Assembly: GCA_028287545.1 (NCBI GenBank)
Contig: JAQBPL010000127.1
Coordinates: 1-7,502 of the forward strand
Length of the DNA stretch: 7,502 nt
Source of the DNA: Vulcanimicrobiota bacterium
GTDB lineage: Bacteria; Eremiobacterota; Eremiobacteria; Baltobacterales; Baltobacteraceae
Direction: 5' to 3'
Position numbers and translations under genes: made by a program
The notes under the pieces: generated by a model
What the model saw: the letters and a program-made list of their open reading frames with translations, nothing else
Told to the model about the DNA's origin: nothing
Database searches by the model: none
Shown here: positions 1 to 5,752 of the stretch, one piece after another
Layout of the letters: each line of letters begins with the position of its first letter
Position numbering within the stretch: position 1 is the stretch's first letter

Positions 1-408
1 GTGCCGCCACCCGGCGTCGCGATGAACCAGCGCGCCGTCGTTCGCTCTTCGTTGCCGTATCTGTCGGCCGGCGTCAGTCCTCTCACCGGCGCCTCAGCCG
101 TCGCGCTCGATCCATTTCCCCGTGACCAGCCCGGCGACGTGCCGCAGGCGCAGACCGTACTCGCCGGCTACCGCAACGGGATCGCGTTCGCGGTCGCCTG
201 GCGCGCCGGGGACGTCGAGCGGGCGAGTTGGACCCCGTATCTGAGCACGGGCACCGTGGCGCTGACGCTGGCGCCCGGCTGGCGGCGCGTCACGTACTCC
301 GCCGTCGAGGTGGCCGACCTCGCCGCAGCCCAAGCGTTCGCCGAAGCGGAGCGGGCCTGGGTGGCCGCGAATCCGGCGACGGGCCCTACGAGTCCGACCG
401 GCCGTTAG
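1..408 (+). CDS. Unrecognised protein, 3' part (5' end probably outside the window)
   Basis: This frame is open from the first base of the window to a TAG at 406-408, giving up to 135 residues. I do not recognise the family and assign no function. The visible protein is mixed alpha/beta in character. An aromatic and hydrophobic middle (around residues 55-100, with the motifs GYRNGIAFAVAW and LAPGWRRVTY) is followed by an Ala/Glu-rich helix (about 103-125) and a short Thr/Pro/Ser end. No signal peptide or membrane helix is seen. A GTG at 1 and an ATG at 22 are possible starts, but neither has a visible ribosome binding site, so the gene most likely begins upstream. Codon use is GC3-rich like the neighbours, which supports real coding. 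The last base of its stop codon is the first base of the following tRNA. A competing long frame on the opposite strand is Arg-rich and crosses the tRNA, so I take it as a shadow. Confidence 0.6.
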   Translation: MPPPGVAMNQRAVVRSSLPYLSAGVSPLTGASAVALDPFPRDQPGDVPQAQTVLAGYRNGIAFAVAWRAGDVERASWTPYLSTGTVALTLAPGWRRVTYSAVEVADLAAAQAFAEAERAWVAANPATGPTSPTGR

Positions 409-493
409 GGGAAGTGGCGAAATGGTATACGCAGTCGCCTCAAAAGCGACCGAGTGTGAGCTCATGTGGGTTCGAGTCCCACCTTCCCCACCA
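408..493 (+). tRNA. tRNA-Leu, anticodon CAA, CCA encoded
   Basis: A full class II cloverleaf can be folded by eye. The acceptor stem GGGGAAG (408-414) pairs perfectly with CTTCCCC (483-489). The D-stem GCG (417-419) pairs with CGC (430-432). The anticodon stem GTCGC (434-438) pairs with GCGAC (446-450), and its loop CTCAAAA puts anticodon CAA at 441-443, which reads the leucine codon TTG. The long variable arm (451-465) and A at the discriminator position (490) are both expected of tRNA-Leu. The T-arm GTGGG/TTCGAGT/CCCAC lies at 466-482. The CCA end is encoded at 491-493. The first base is shared with the TAG stop of the preceding gene, so any private promoter must lie inside that gene. I see no terminator in the 56 bases before the next start. 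Confidence 0.96.
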
Positions 494-549
494 GCCGGCC
501 CTACCAGCAAGCGTGGGATTCGCGGGGCGCGTCGAAGACGTCTGAGCCG

Positions 550-1722
550 ATGACCGACATCTCCGCGTTTCAAAACGAGTCGTATCGCATCGATCAGCAG
601 ATCTGGGATACGATCGCCCTCGGCCCCGGTGAGCGCGCGCTCTTCGTCGGCCTCGCAAACGACGGCGCGTGGATCAAGCGCGCGGTCGAGATCGGCGTCG
701 ACGCCACCGTGGTGGGCGACGACGCCACGATCCTGCGCATCGAAGCGCTCGGGGCGACGGCGATCCGCGGCAGCGCGACGATGGTGCCGGCGTCCGAAAA
801 CGCCTACGACGTCGCGGTCGCGATGCACTATCTGCACGAGATCGATCCGGGCTTTCACGCGCACGTCGTCTCCGAATTGGCACGCGTCGCGCGGCGCGTG
901 GTCATCGTCGAGCCCTCGCCCCCGGCCGATCCGCTCGGCAAACGGATCGCGGCGCTGTACGGCCGCGCGAAGCGCGAGGCCGGGCAATTCGAGACGTACC
1001 AGACGATCGACTACTGGCGCAAGCTGCTCTCGATCGTGAAAGCCGACGTCTGGCAGCAGCTGATCACCTTCACCCGCGTCCCGGCCAAGGCCGCGGTGAA
1101 CGAGACGATCGCGCTGATCCTCGACGCGCTCGCGATCGAGGAGATGCCCGAGCGCTACCTCGACGAGCTGCGCGCGCTCGCCGCCCGATCGGACGCGCAG
1201 TTGCTGCCGCTCTCGCGCATCGTCCTGGTCGGCACCGCGGCGGGCGAACCGCTGCCGACATCCAGCGCCGAACCGTTCCGCCCAGAACACAAGCCGCCGG
1301 CTCGCGCCGGCACGCCGGCACCCTTGCCGGCCGTCACGGCGAGCGCGCCACAGCAGCAGTTGCCGCCCGCGGCGCCGCCATACCAGCCTGCGCCGCAAGC
1401 GGCGCCGGCCTGGACTCCGGTCGGTTTCGGCTTCGGCAGTGAGCCGGAAGCGCCGGAGTTACCTCCGCCACCCCCGCCGCCGGAGGCCGCTGCCATCCCA
1501 GCGGAACTGCTCGGCCCCGCACGGACCATCACCCTCACTCCGCAGCCTCCGAGTCCCACGCCGCCGGCCGGTCAGCCGGGAGCCGCTCCGGCGGTGCCGT
1601 TCGGCACGCCGTTCGCGTTGCCGGACGCCGACGCCGACCCGCCGTTCGGCGGGATGCCGCCCGCGGAGGGGCGCACCGGTTTCGGCTGGTCGTGGGAACC
1701 GCCGGACGACCCGGTCGTCTAG
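550..1722 (+). CDS. Methyltransferase-like domain protein with long proline-rich C-terminal tail
   Basis: The product is 390 residues. Residues about 20-125 resemble a class I SAM-dependent methyltransferase fold. A motif-I-like turn reads ERALFVGLANDG (28-39). A motif-IV-like strand reads YDVAVAMHYLHEID (86-99). The helix and strand SELARVARRVVIVEP (108-122) look like the usual 'ELaRVLkpGG.lvivE' segment. The canonical acidic-x-G-x-G-x-G loop is missing, so SAM binding and catalysis are uncertain. Residues about 125-230 are helical and may form a substrate or partner cap. From about 235 to 390 the chain is low-complexity and rich in Pro and Ala, with seven consecutive prolines at 305-311, ending in an aromatic and acidic patch (FGWSWEPPDDPVV). 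No signal peptide or membrane segment is visible. The frame stays open upstream into the tRNA, so the ATG at 550 is the sensible start, although its ribosome binding site is weak. The true substrate is unknown. Confidence 0.82.
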   Translation: MTDISAFQNESYRIDQQIWDTIALGPGERALFVGLANDGAWIKRAVEIGVDATVVGDDATILRIEALGATAIRGSATMVPASENAYDVAVAMHYLHEIDPGFHAHVVSELARVARRVVIVEPSPPADPLGKRIAALYGRAKREAGQFETYQTIDYWRKLLSIVKADVWQQLITFTRVPAKAAVNETIALILDALAIEEMPERYLDELRALAARSDAQLLPLSRIVLVGTAAGEPLPTSSAEPFRPEHKPPARAGTPAPLPAVTASAPQQQLPPAAPPYQPAPQAAPAWTPVGFGFGSEPEAPELPPPPPPPEAAAIPAELLGPARTITLTPQPPSPTPPAGQPGAAPAVPFGTPFALPDADADPPFGGMPPAEGRTGFGWSWEPPDDPVV

Positions 1723-1735
1723 CAGGTTGCGCTAG
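1705..1735. terminator. Possible bidirectional hairpins at a convergent gene junction
   Basis: Two short inverted repeats lie where the methyltransferase-like gene and the small membrane protein gene meet tail to tail. GACGACC (1705-1711) mirrors GGTCGTC (1713-1719). CTAGC (1719-1723) mirrors GCTAG (1731-1735) and contains both TAG stops, one on each strand. The stems are short, the first has almost no loop unless its inner pairs open, and no T-run follows on either strand. A terminator role is only a possibility. With 9 bp between the two stop codons there is no other room for one. Confidence 0.22.
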
Positions 1736-2067
1736 GGCGAGAACTCGCGCAGGTTCTGGACTTCGATCCCGATCCGCACGACGGCGTTGGTCACGTCGGG
1801 CGGAATCGGTCCCTGGCGGATCGTCGCCACCGCGGTCTTGGCGCGCCCCAGGAGCGGGTCGATGTCGGCGATTGCGTGCTGCAGCCGTTCCGCATCCTGC
1901 CCGGCGCGCTGCAGTGCAGCGACCAGCGGGAGTTCCGCGTAGGTGTCGACCCGCCGCTTGATGCGCGAGACTTCACGCACGGCGCGCGCCGCCTGCAGTC
2001 CCGCGAGAACCAGCACCGCCACGAACGCGACGAGAGCGATCCACAGGACGACGGCGGCGGCGGACAT
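1732..2067 (-). CDS. Small membrane-anchored coiled-coil protein (DUF948-like in layout)
   Basis: The product is 111 residues. One strong hydrophobic helix at residues about 4-26 is followed by a basic stretch (around 31-39, REVSRIKRR) and then a heptad-like helical region to about residue 83. The basic residues right after the helix suggest that the soluble part faces the cytoplasm. The C-terminal part (84-111) may form another short helix. This layout, one N-terminal membrane helix and then an amphipathic coiled coil, resembles DUF948-type proteins, but I cannot assign it to that family from the sequence alone and its function is unknown. The ATG lies 3 bp after the stop of the FmdB-type zinc ribbon gene on the same strand, so the two are very likely translated from one message. 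Its 3' end is 9 bp from the convergent methyltransferase-like gene. Confidence 0.8.
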   Translation of the reverse strand: MSAAAVVLWIALVAFVAVLVLAGLQAARAVREVSRIKRRVDTYAELPLVAALQRAGQDAERLQHAIADIDPLLGRAKTAVATIRQGPIPPDVTNAVVRIGIEVQNLREFSP

Positions 2068-2070
2068 CGT

Positions 2071-2382
2071 TTAGGCCGCGGTCTCGCTCTTCTTGGGCGA
2101 AGAATCGCTCGCGGGTGCGGCCGCGGCCGGCGCAGTCGACGCGGGCGTCGACGCCGCTGCGGCGGGCGCCGAGTCGGACGACTTGCTCGGCGAGGCGCTG
2201 TCCGCTTTGCGCGAGTCGGTGATGTAGAAGCCCGAACCCTTGAAGGCGATCGCGGCGGGCGTGAAGACGCGCGCGAGCTCGCCGCCGCACGACGGACACA
2301 CCCCTTCGTGGACTTCACGCGAGCCGTGACGGACTTCGGTCGTCGTTCGGCAAGTGCGGCATTGGTAATCGTAGAGCGGCAA
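2071..2382 (-). CDS. FmdB-family zinc ribbon protein with Ala/Ser-rich tail
   Basis: The product is 103 residues. It opens with the family signature PLYDYQC and carries two CxxC pairs (C8/C11 and C29/C32) that should bind one zinc ion. The conserved block after the ribbon, RVFTPAAIAFKGSGFYITDSR (about 38-58), is split here by residue numbers only for location; its key elements are FKGSGFY and TDSR, typical of FmdB-type regulators. Residues about 60-103 form a low-complexity Ala/Ser/Pro tail ending in lysines and acidic residues. Family members are often annotated as putative regulatory proteins, and their biochemical role is not settled. The start is TTG (2380-2382): it puts the family N-terminus MPLYDY at residue 1 and has a GGAG motif 6 bases upstream. 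A likely sigma70-type promoter lies upstream, and the small membrane protein gene follows 3 bp after the stop. Confidence 0.93.
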   Translation of the reverse strand: MPLYDYQCRTCRTTTEVRHGSREVHEGVCPSCGGELARVFTPAAIAFKGSGFYITDSRKADSASPSKSSDSAPAAAASTPASTAPAAAAPASDSSPKKSETAA

Positions 2383-2388
2383 GTCGGT

Positions 2389-2392
2389 CTCC
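2389..2392 (-). promoter_or_regulatory. Ribosome binding site supporting the TTG start of the FmdB-type gene
   Basis: On the minus strand GGAG sits 6 bases before the TTG at 2380-2382. This spacing is ideal for a Shine-Dalgarno site, and there is no ATG or GTG at an equivalent place. It therefore decides the start together with the conserved N-terminus. Confidence 0.75.
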
Positions 2393-2415
2393 GGGAAAAA
2401 ACTCTCTGACGTCCT

Positions 2416-2445
2416 ACCTTACCCGAACCTGGCAGAGTACGTCAA
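2416..2445 (-). promoter_or_regulatory. Candidate sigma70-type promoter for the FmdB-type gene and the small membrane protein gene
   Basis: Reading the minus strand, TTGACG (2440-2445) is a 5 of 6 match to the -35 consensus. It is followed after 18 bases by TAAGGT (2416-2421), a 4 of 6 match to the -10 box. Transcription would begin around 2409, leaving a leader of about 27 bases that contains the GGAG site. The -35 box lies just past the stop codon of the SRPBCC gene, so it fits in the 69-bp gap. The call is by eye only. Confidence 0.45.
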
Positions 2446-2451
2446 CGAGTG

Positions 2452-2958
2452 CTAGAAGTCGACCAGCAGGGCGTCGGGCTCGCGGTCGTACTCGCAGAGC
2501 CCCTTGAAGTGGATCAGGGCGTCGCTGAGGGCGGCGTCGAGCTTGCGGCGGCGGGTCAACCGGTCGATGATCTTGCCGAGAAAGCCGCCGTACGTCGGGT
2601 AGTCGACCCGCACGACGAGTCGCGAGCGCTCGGACTTCTGCTCGACCCGAATATCGATCCGGCGGCGCACCGAGAACGCGCCGACGAGCGAAAGCTGGTG
2701 TCCTGGGATGAAGCGATCGACCTCGAAGAGCTGTTCGTCGTCGCCGGGGACGTTCGAGCGAATCGCGACCTCGGACCCTTGCCCGAGCGGCGCGTTGGGA
2801 TCCGCGCGCCGTGCGCTGCGGATGAAGGACAACCAGACCGGCCACTTCTCGACTTCGCACGCGAGGTCGAAGGCGGTACGCGCAGGGGACGCGATGTCTT
2901 GGCTGCGGTGGAGCGCCCGCGGTGACGGCCGGTCCACAGACGCGGACAACAAGGCCAT
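2452..2958 (-). CDS. SRPBCC-superfamily (polyketide cyclase/START-like) protein
   Basis: The product is 168 residues from the ATG at 2958. Residues about 16-150 follow the pattern of a helix-grip SRPBCC domain. An N-terminal strand HRSQDIASPARTAFDLACEVEKW matches the usual '..i.aP.e.vf.l..d.e.wP.w' start (around 17-39). A charged middle with alternating strands (62-120) follows, and then a long C-terminal helix (about 125-155) ending in LIHFKGLCEYDRE. Such proteins bind lipids, polyketides, quinones or other hydrophobic ligands; the ligand here cannot be named. A coenzyme Q-binding (COQ10-like) role is one possibility. No signal peptide is seen. An in-frame ATG at 3045 would add 29 residues, but these look unlike a domain and overlap a promoter-like region, so I prefer the inner ATG even though its ribosome binding site is weak. 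It lies 120 bp after the M20 gene. Confidence 0.82.
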   Translation of the reverse strand: MALLSASVDRPSPRALHRSQDIASPARTAFDLACEVEKWPVWLSFIRSARRADPNAPLGQGSEVAIRSNVPGDDEQLFEVDRFIPGHQLSLVGAFSVRRRIDIRVEQKSERSRLVVRVDYPTYGGFLGKIIDRLTRRRKLDAALSDALIHFKGLCEYDREPDALLVDF

Positions 2959-2977
2959 GACTCGAGCGCTTCGCCGC

Positions 2978-3006
2978 CGTATAGCGGACGGACCTCCCTC
3001 TGACCA
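2978..3006 (-). promoter_or_regulatory. Candidate promoter for the SRPBCC gene
   Basis: On the minus strand TGGTCA (3001-3006) and TATACG (2978-2983) are each 4 of 6 matches to the -35 and -10 boxes and are separated by exactly 17 bases. Transcription from here would start just upstream of the ATG at 2958, which would exclude the alternative start at 3045. A GGGAGG motif sits in the spacer but has no usable start at the right distance. Support is moderate at best. Confidence 0.3.
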
Positions 3007-3018
3007 CAATATGTTGTG
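3005..3018. promoter_or_regulatory. Possible operator: inverted repeat CACAA-N4-TTGTG
   Basis: A 14-base inverted repeat, CACAA TATG TTGTG, overlaps the edge of the candidate -35 box of the SRPBCC gene. The arm sequence with its flank (CCACAAT, 3004-3010) recurs inverted as ATTGTGG at 3044-3050 in the same intergenic gap. The arrangement suits a repressor site, but five-base arms also occur by chance. Confidence 0.25.
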
Positions 3019-3078
3019 CACCGTCTCCACAGACCTACTAGGCATTGTGGACGGCCCACCGGTCGGTCCGCTCCGGAG

Positions 3079-4266
3079 CTACGGCAGGGCGACGCTTCCG
3101 TCGCCGACACCCCGGGCGAACGCGACGAGCGTCGCGATCCCGGTCGGGATCGCGTCCTCGTCCAACCGGAACTGCGGGCTGTGCCCCGAGTGGATCGAGC
3201 CGACGGTCTCGTTGTAGATGCCCAGGCGCACCATTACGCCCGGCGCGCGCTGCGCGAAATAGGCGAAATCCTCGCCGCCCATCGTCGGCGCCGGACGTTC
3301 GACCGGAATGCCGCCGAGCGCGCGCATGTGCGCGGCGAACGACTCCGTCAGCACGCCGTCGTTGACAACCGGCGGATAGCCGTAGAGCACGTCGAGTTCG
3401 GCGCGCGCGCCGTATGCGGCGGCGACGCCGTCGATGATGCGGCGCAGCTTCTCCTCCGCGGTCGCGCGGACCGCGGGATCGTGCGTGCGCACCGTTCCGG
3501 TCATGAAGACGCGGTCGGCGATGACGTTGTTGCGATACCCGCCTTCGATCGTCCCGATCGTCACGACGATCGACGCGAGCGGATCCGTTTCGCGCGCGGC
3601 GATGTTCTGCAGCGCGAGAATCGCGGCGGCAGCGCACGGAATGACGTCGATCGCCTTGTGCGGATACGCACCGTGTCCGCCTTTGCCGCGCAACGTGATA
3701 TGGATTTCGTCGGCGGCCGCGTTCACAGGCCCCGGCGTGATCCCGATCGTCCCCGTTGCGAGGCGCGGGTCGACGTGGAGCATCGTCACCGCTTCGACCT
3801 TCGGGTTTTCGAGCGCACCCGCTTCGATCATCGGCAGCGCGCCGCCGGGCCCTTCTTCTGCCGGCTGAAACAGCAGCACCGCGGTGCCGTGCAACGTCTC
3901 GCGCGACTCCTGCAGCAGGCGCGCCGCGCCGAGCAGCATCGCCGTGTGCGCGTCGTGCCCGCAGGCGTGCATCTTCCCGGAGATCTCGGAGGTGCACGGC
4001 TCGCCGGAATCCTCGAGGATCGGCAGCGCGTCCATGTCGGCGCGCAGTCCGCTCACGTGCCCCGGCAGCGCACCGCGCACGATCGCGACGACGCCGGTTC
4101 CGGCGACGCGGCGGTGCTCGACGCCGAGCGCGTCCAGCTCCCGCTCGACGATCGACTGCGTGTTGTGCTCTTCAAAGCCGAGCTCGGGATGGCGATGGAT
4201 CTCGCGGCGAATCGCGATCGCCCGTTCGGCGATCTCGTCGGTCAACGTGCTGCTCACAGAGCGCAC
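3079..4266 (-). CDS. M20D-family metal-dependent amidohydrolase (N-acyl amino acid / hippurate hydrolase type)
   Basis: The product is 395 residues, a full length for this family of cytoplasmic di-metal enzymes that cleave N-acyl or N-acetyl amino acids. The N-terminus has the RREIHRHPELGFEEH block (20-34). The metal-binding signature MHACGHDAHTAMLLGAA begins at 99 and provides C102 and H104. The catalytic pair is in PAEEGPGG (E137/E138). LHVDP supplies H164, and the GGEDFAYF block (330-337) and SGHSPQF with H362 complete the site. The insert dimerisation domain spans about 180-295. Substrate cannot be told from the motifs: hippurate, N-acetyl-diaminopimelate, aminobenzoyl-glutamate and auxin-conjugate hydrolases share them. 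No signal peptide is seen. The GTG at 4264-4266 has a GGAG 4 bases upstream. A GTG at 4255 behind AGGTG is nearly as good and would shorten the protein by 3 residues. It is divergent from the lipoprotein gene. Confidence 0.95.
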   Translation of the reverse strand: MRSVSSTLTDEIAERAIAIRREIHRHPELGFEEHNTQSIVERELDALGVEHRRVAGTGVVAIVRGALPGHVSGLRADMDALPILEDSGEPCTSEISGKMHACGHDAHTAMLLGAARLLQESRETLHGTAVLLFQPAEEGPGGALPMIEAGALENPKVEAVTMLHVDPRLATGTIGITPGPVNAAADEIHITLRGKGGHGAYPHKAIDVIPCAAAAILALQNIAARETDPLASIVVTIGTIEGGYRNNVIADRVFMTGTVRTHDPAVRATAEEKLRRIIDGVAAAYGARAELDVLYGYPPVVNDGVLTESFAAHMRALGGIPVERPAPTMGGEDFAYFAQRAPGVMVRLGIYNETVGSIHSGHSPQFRLDEDAIPTGIATLVAFARGVGDGSVALP

Positions 4267-4270
4267 CTTA

Positions 4271-4274
4271 CTCC
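4271..4274 (-). promoter_or_regulatory. Ribosome binding site of the M20 hydrolase gene
   Basis: GGAG on the minus strand lies 4 bases before the GTG at 4264-4266, a slightly short but workable spacing. The overlapping AGGTG (4264-4268) could instead serve the in-frame GTG at 4255-4257, 6 bases further on. The two options differ by 3 residues. Confidence 0.5.
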
Positions 4275-4337
4275 GCGAAGCCGATGGACCCTGGACGGAG
4301 CATACGGCCCAGCGGGTGCTTGGTTCGTTCAGCTGGA

Positions 4338-5732
4338 ATGGCGGCCTACATGTACCGTATCGGCACGTTCGGCTTGAGGCTCGCCTTTGCGGTCATGGCG
4401 AGCGCTGTCCTCGCGGCATGCGATACGCATAATGCAACCGTACCGAGCGTCGTCCCGCCGTCGCTCGACGGCTATACGAAGATCCCCATCCCGGTGAACG
4501 GCGGGGTCGTCGCGCTGCCGGACGGGGGCGGCATGCCCGAGCACCTCACGTTTGCTTCCGGCAATCCAGCCGGCGCCTCCATCTTCGTGCGGCCGGTGAC
4601 CTTCGGACAGGTTGTCGGGACCTCGTCGGATGCACGCCGGCCCCGCGCCACGTTCGTGACCTGCCCGGCGGTTATCGGCATCGAGTTTCAGGTCTCATCG
4701 CAGATGGGCCTCAATCAATTGACCGGCTACGATTTTGCGCCGCTCGCAGCCTATACCGCGGCGTTGAAAGACGGCACGTTCGCGCTCCGCGTGTTGCAGT
4801 GGGACGCTTCAGGAACACCGTCGTGCGACACAGTTGCGTGGCTAACGCAGATCGGGTCCGCGAGCGGAACTGGTACAAACGCCGGCGGCAATGTAACGGC
4901 TTTTTCAATCAACGCCCCGTCCGGTGTCGGGATGTTTCCCGGCAACGTATACTTGTTGATCGTAACCTTCACACCAAACGTGGCGGCGTCGCCGTCCCCT
5001 TCGCCCATGGCGAGCGCGAGCCCGAGCGCCGCACCGTCAACGACGCCGAGCCCTAGACCCGGAGCGACCGCGACGGCCAGTCCAACGCCTGTGCCGGGCT
5101 CAACGGCAACTCCGCCGCCGACTGCGACGCCGGCTGCGACGCCGATAACCACATCGACGCCGACCCCGACGGCGACGCCGACCGCAACGCCGACGCCGAC
5201 ACCTACGCCTACGCCTACGCCTACGCCTACGCCTACACCCACGGGTACACCGACACCGATCCCGGCGAAAACGCCCGCCGCCACCGGAGTCCTGGGCCTC
5301 GCGAACGGCTCCGGTAACGTGTTCCCCGGCTCTCCCCCGACCAACGTCGGCGGCCTCTCTCCATCACTCTTTTACAATGGGTCCGTCACGCTCGCTCACT
5401 CCGCGCTGACGGAAAGTGCGCCATACGCCGAGTGGTTGACGGCGCCCCCGTCGGTGTGCCTCTTCGGCGGCGGTACGTTCGACTACGCGCTCGAGGTGAC
5501 GTATCCGACGGGTCTGACATTCACACCGAGCGGCTCCAATGGGTTTATGGAGCTGATGCTGACGATCGACCGCACGATCGATCATCACGCCGCGCTGTTC
5601 GTCGAAGGCTCGTGCACGAACCTGACGGGCGTCGTCGACATTCCACCCGGATCAACTCAGTTCGACTTCACCGGCGCGGGATCGGTGACCGTGCCCGACG
5701 CCGCGACGTACATCATCGAGGTCGTCCACTAG
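4338..5732 (+). CDS. Secreted lipoprotein, two domains joined by a Thr/Pro-rich linker
   Basis: The product is 464 residues from the ATG at 4338 (460 from the ATG at 4350). The N-terminus is a lipoprotein signal: Arg residues, a hydrophobic run, and the lipobox LAAC with the lipidated cysteine at residue 28, followed by Asp. An Asp at +2 keeps lipoproteins in the inner membrane of enterobacteria; whether that rule holds here is unknown. Residues about 35-213 form a beta-rich domain with C109 and C163. Residues about 216-316 are a Ser/Thr/Pro/Ala linker, with Thr-Pro dipeptides at about 273-302. Residues about 317-464 form a second beta-rich domain with C374 and C426. Each domain thus has two cysteines that could make a disulfide outside the cytoplasm. 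I recognise no enzymatic motif or named family, so function is unknown; a surface binding or envelope structural role is inference. Both starts have poor ribosome binding sites. The frame open upstream of 4338 is antisense to the M20 gene and is not coding. Confidence 0.85.
   Translation: MAAYMYRIGTFGLRLAFAVMASAVLAACDTHNATVPSVVPPSLDGYTKIPIPVNGGVVALPDGGGMPEHLTFASGNPAGASIFVRPVTFGQVVGTSSDARRPRATFVTCPAVIGIEFQVSSQMGLNQLTGYDFAPLAAYTAALKDGTFALRVLQWDASGTPSCDTVAWLTQIGSASGTGTNAGGNVTAFSINAPSGVGMFPGNVYLLIVTFTPNVAASPSPSPMASASPSAAPSTTPSPRPGATATASPTPVPGSTATPPPTATPAATPITTSTPTPTATPTATPTPTPTPTPTPTPTPTPTGTPTPIPAKTPAATGVLGLANGSGNVFPGSPPTNVGGLSPSLFYNGSVTLAHSALTESAPYAEWLTAPPSVCLFGGGTFDYALEVTYPTGLTFTPSGSNGFMELMLTIDRTIDHHAALFVEGSCTNLTGVVDIPPGSTQFDFTGAGSVTVPDAATYIIEVVH
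5202..5236 (+). repeat. In-frame hexanucleotide microsatellite (CCTACG)n coding Pro-Thr
   Basis: A perfect period-6 tract of 35 bases, close to six copies of CCTACG, sits inside the lipoprotein gene. Around it is a longer degenerate array of ACG/ACC/ACT and CCG/CCC/CCT codons. Each unit is two codons, so gain or loss of units changes linker length without shifting the frame. Confidence 0.9.
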
Positions 5733-5752
5733 CCGCCGGTTCGCGACCGAGG

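Noticed and set aside
466..549. Upstream ATG for the methyltransferase-like protein
   Set aside because: The ATG at 466 lies inside the T-arm region of the tRNA, so it is an accident of the open frame.
408..549. Mobile element insertion at the tRNA 3' end
   Set aside because: No integrase gene and no direct repeat of the tRNA 3' end are seen in the window; flanking genes have the same composition.
94..1398. Long minus-strand open frame (434 codons) across the first genes
   Set aside because: It runs antisense through the tRNA and the methyltransferase-like gene, and its translation is extremely Arg-rich, as expected of a GC-rich shadow frame.
3756..4337. Upstream extension of the lipoprotein frame
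   Set aside because: It is antisense to the M20 gene and Arg/Ala-rich; a lipoprotein signal must be near the N-terminus, which fixes the start at 4338 or 4350.
4267..4337. Clear sigma70 promoters in the divergent 71-bp gap
   Set aside because: Weak -10-like strings exist (for example TATGCT on the minus strand), but none has a matching -35 box at proper spacing, so no promoter is called.
3016..4377. Plus-strand open frame (453 codons) opposite the M20 gene
   Set aside because: The minus strand encodes a complete M20D enzyme with all its metal ligands; the antisense product is Arg/His-rich with no recognisable motifs.
5100..5260. Possible CRISPR or tandem-repeat array
   Set aside because: The repeat unit is 6 bases with no spacers and stays in one reading frame, so it is a coding microsatellite.
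4751..5344. Minus-strand frame with a Val-Gly repeat
   Set aside because: It is the complement of the Thr-Pro linker coding sequence; the regular repeat is a by-product of the CCTACG tract.
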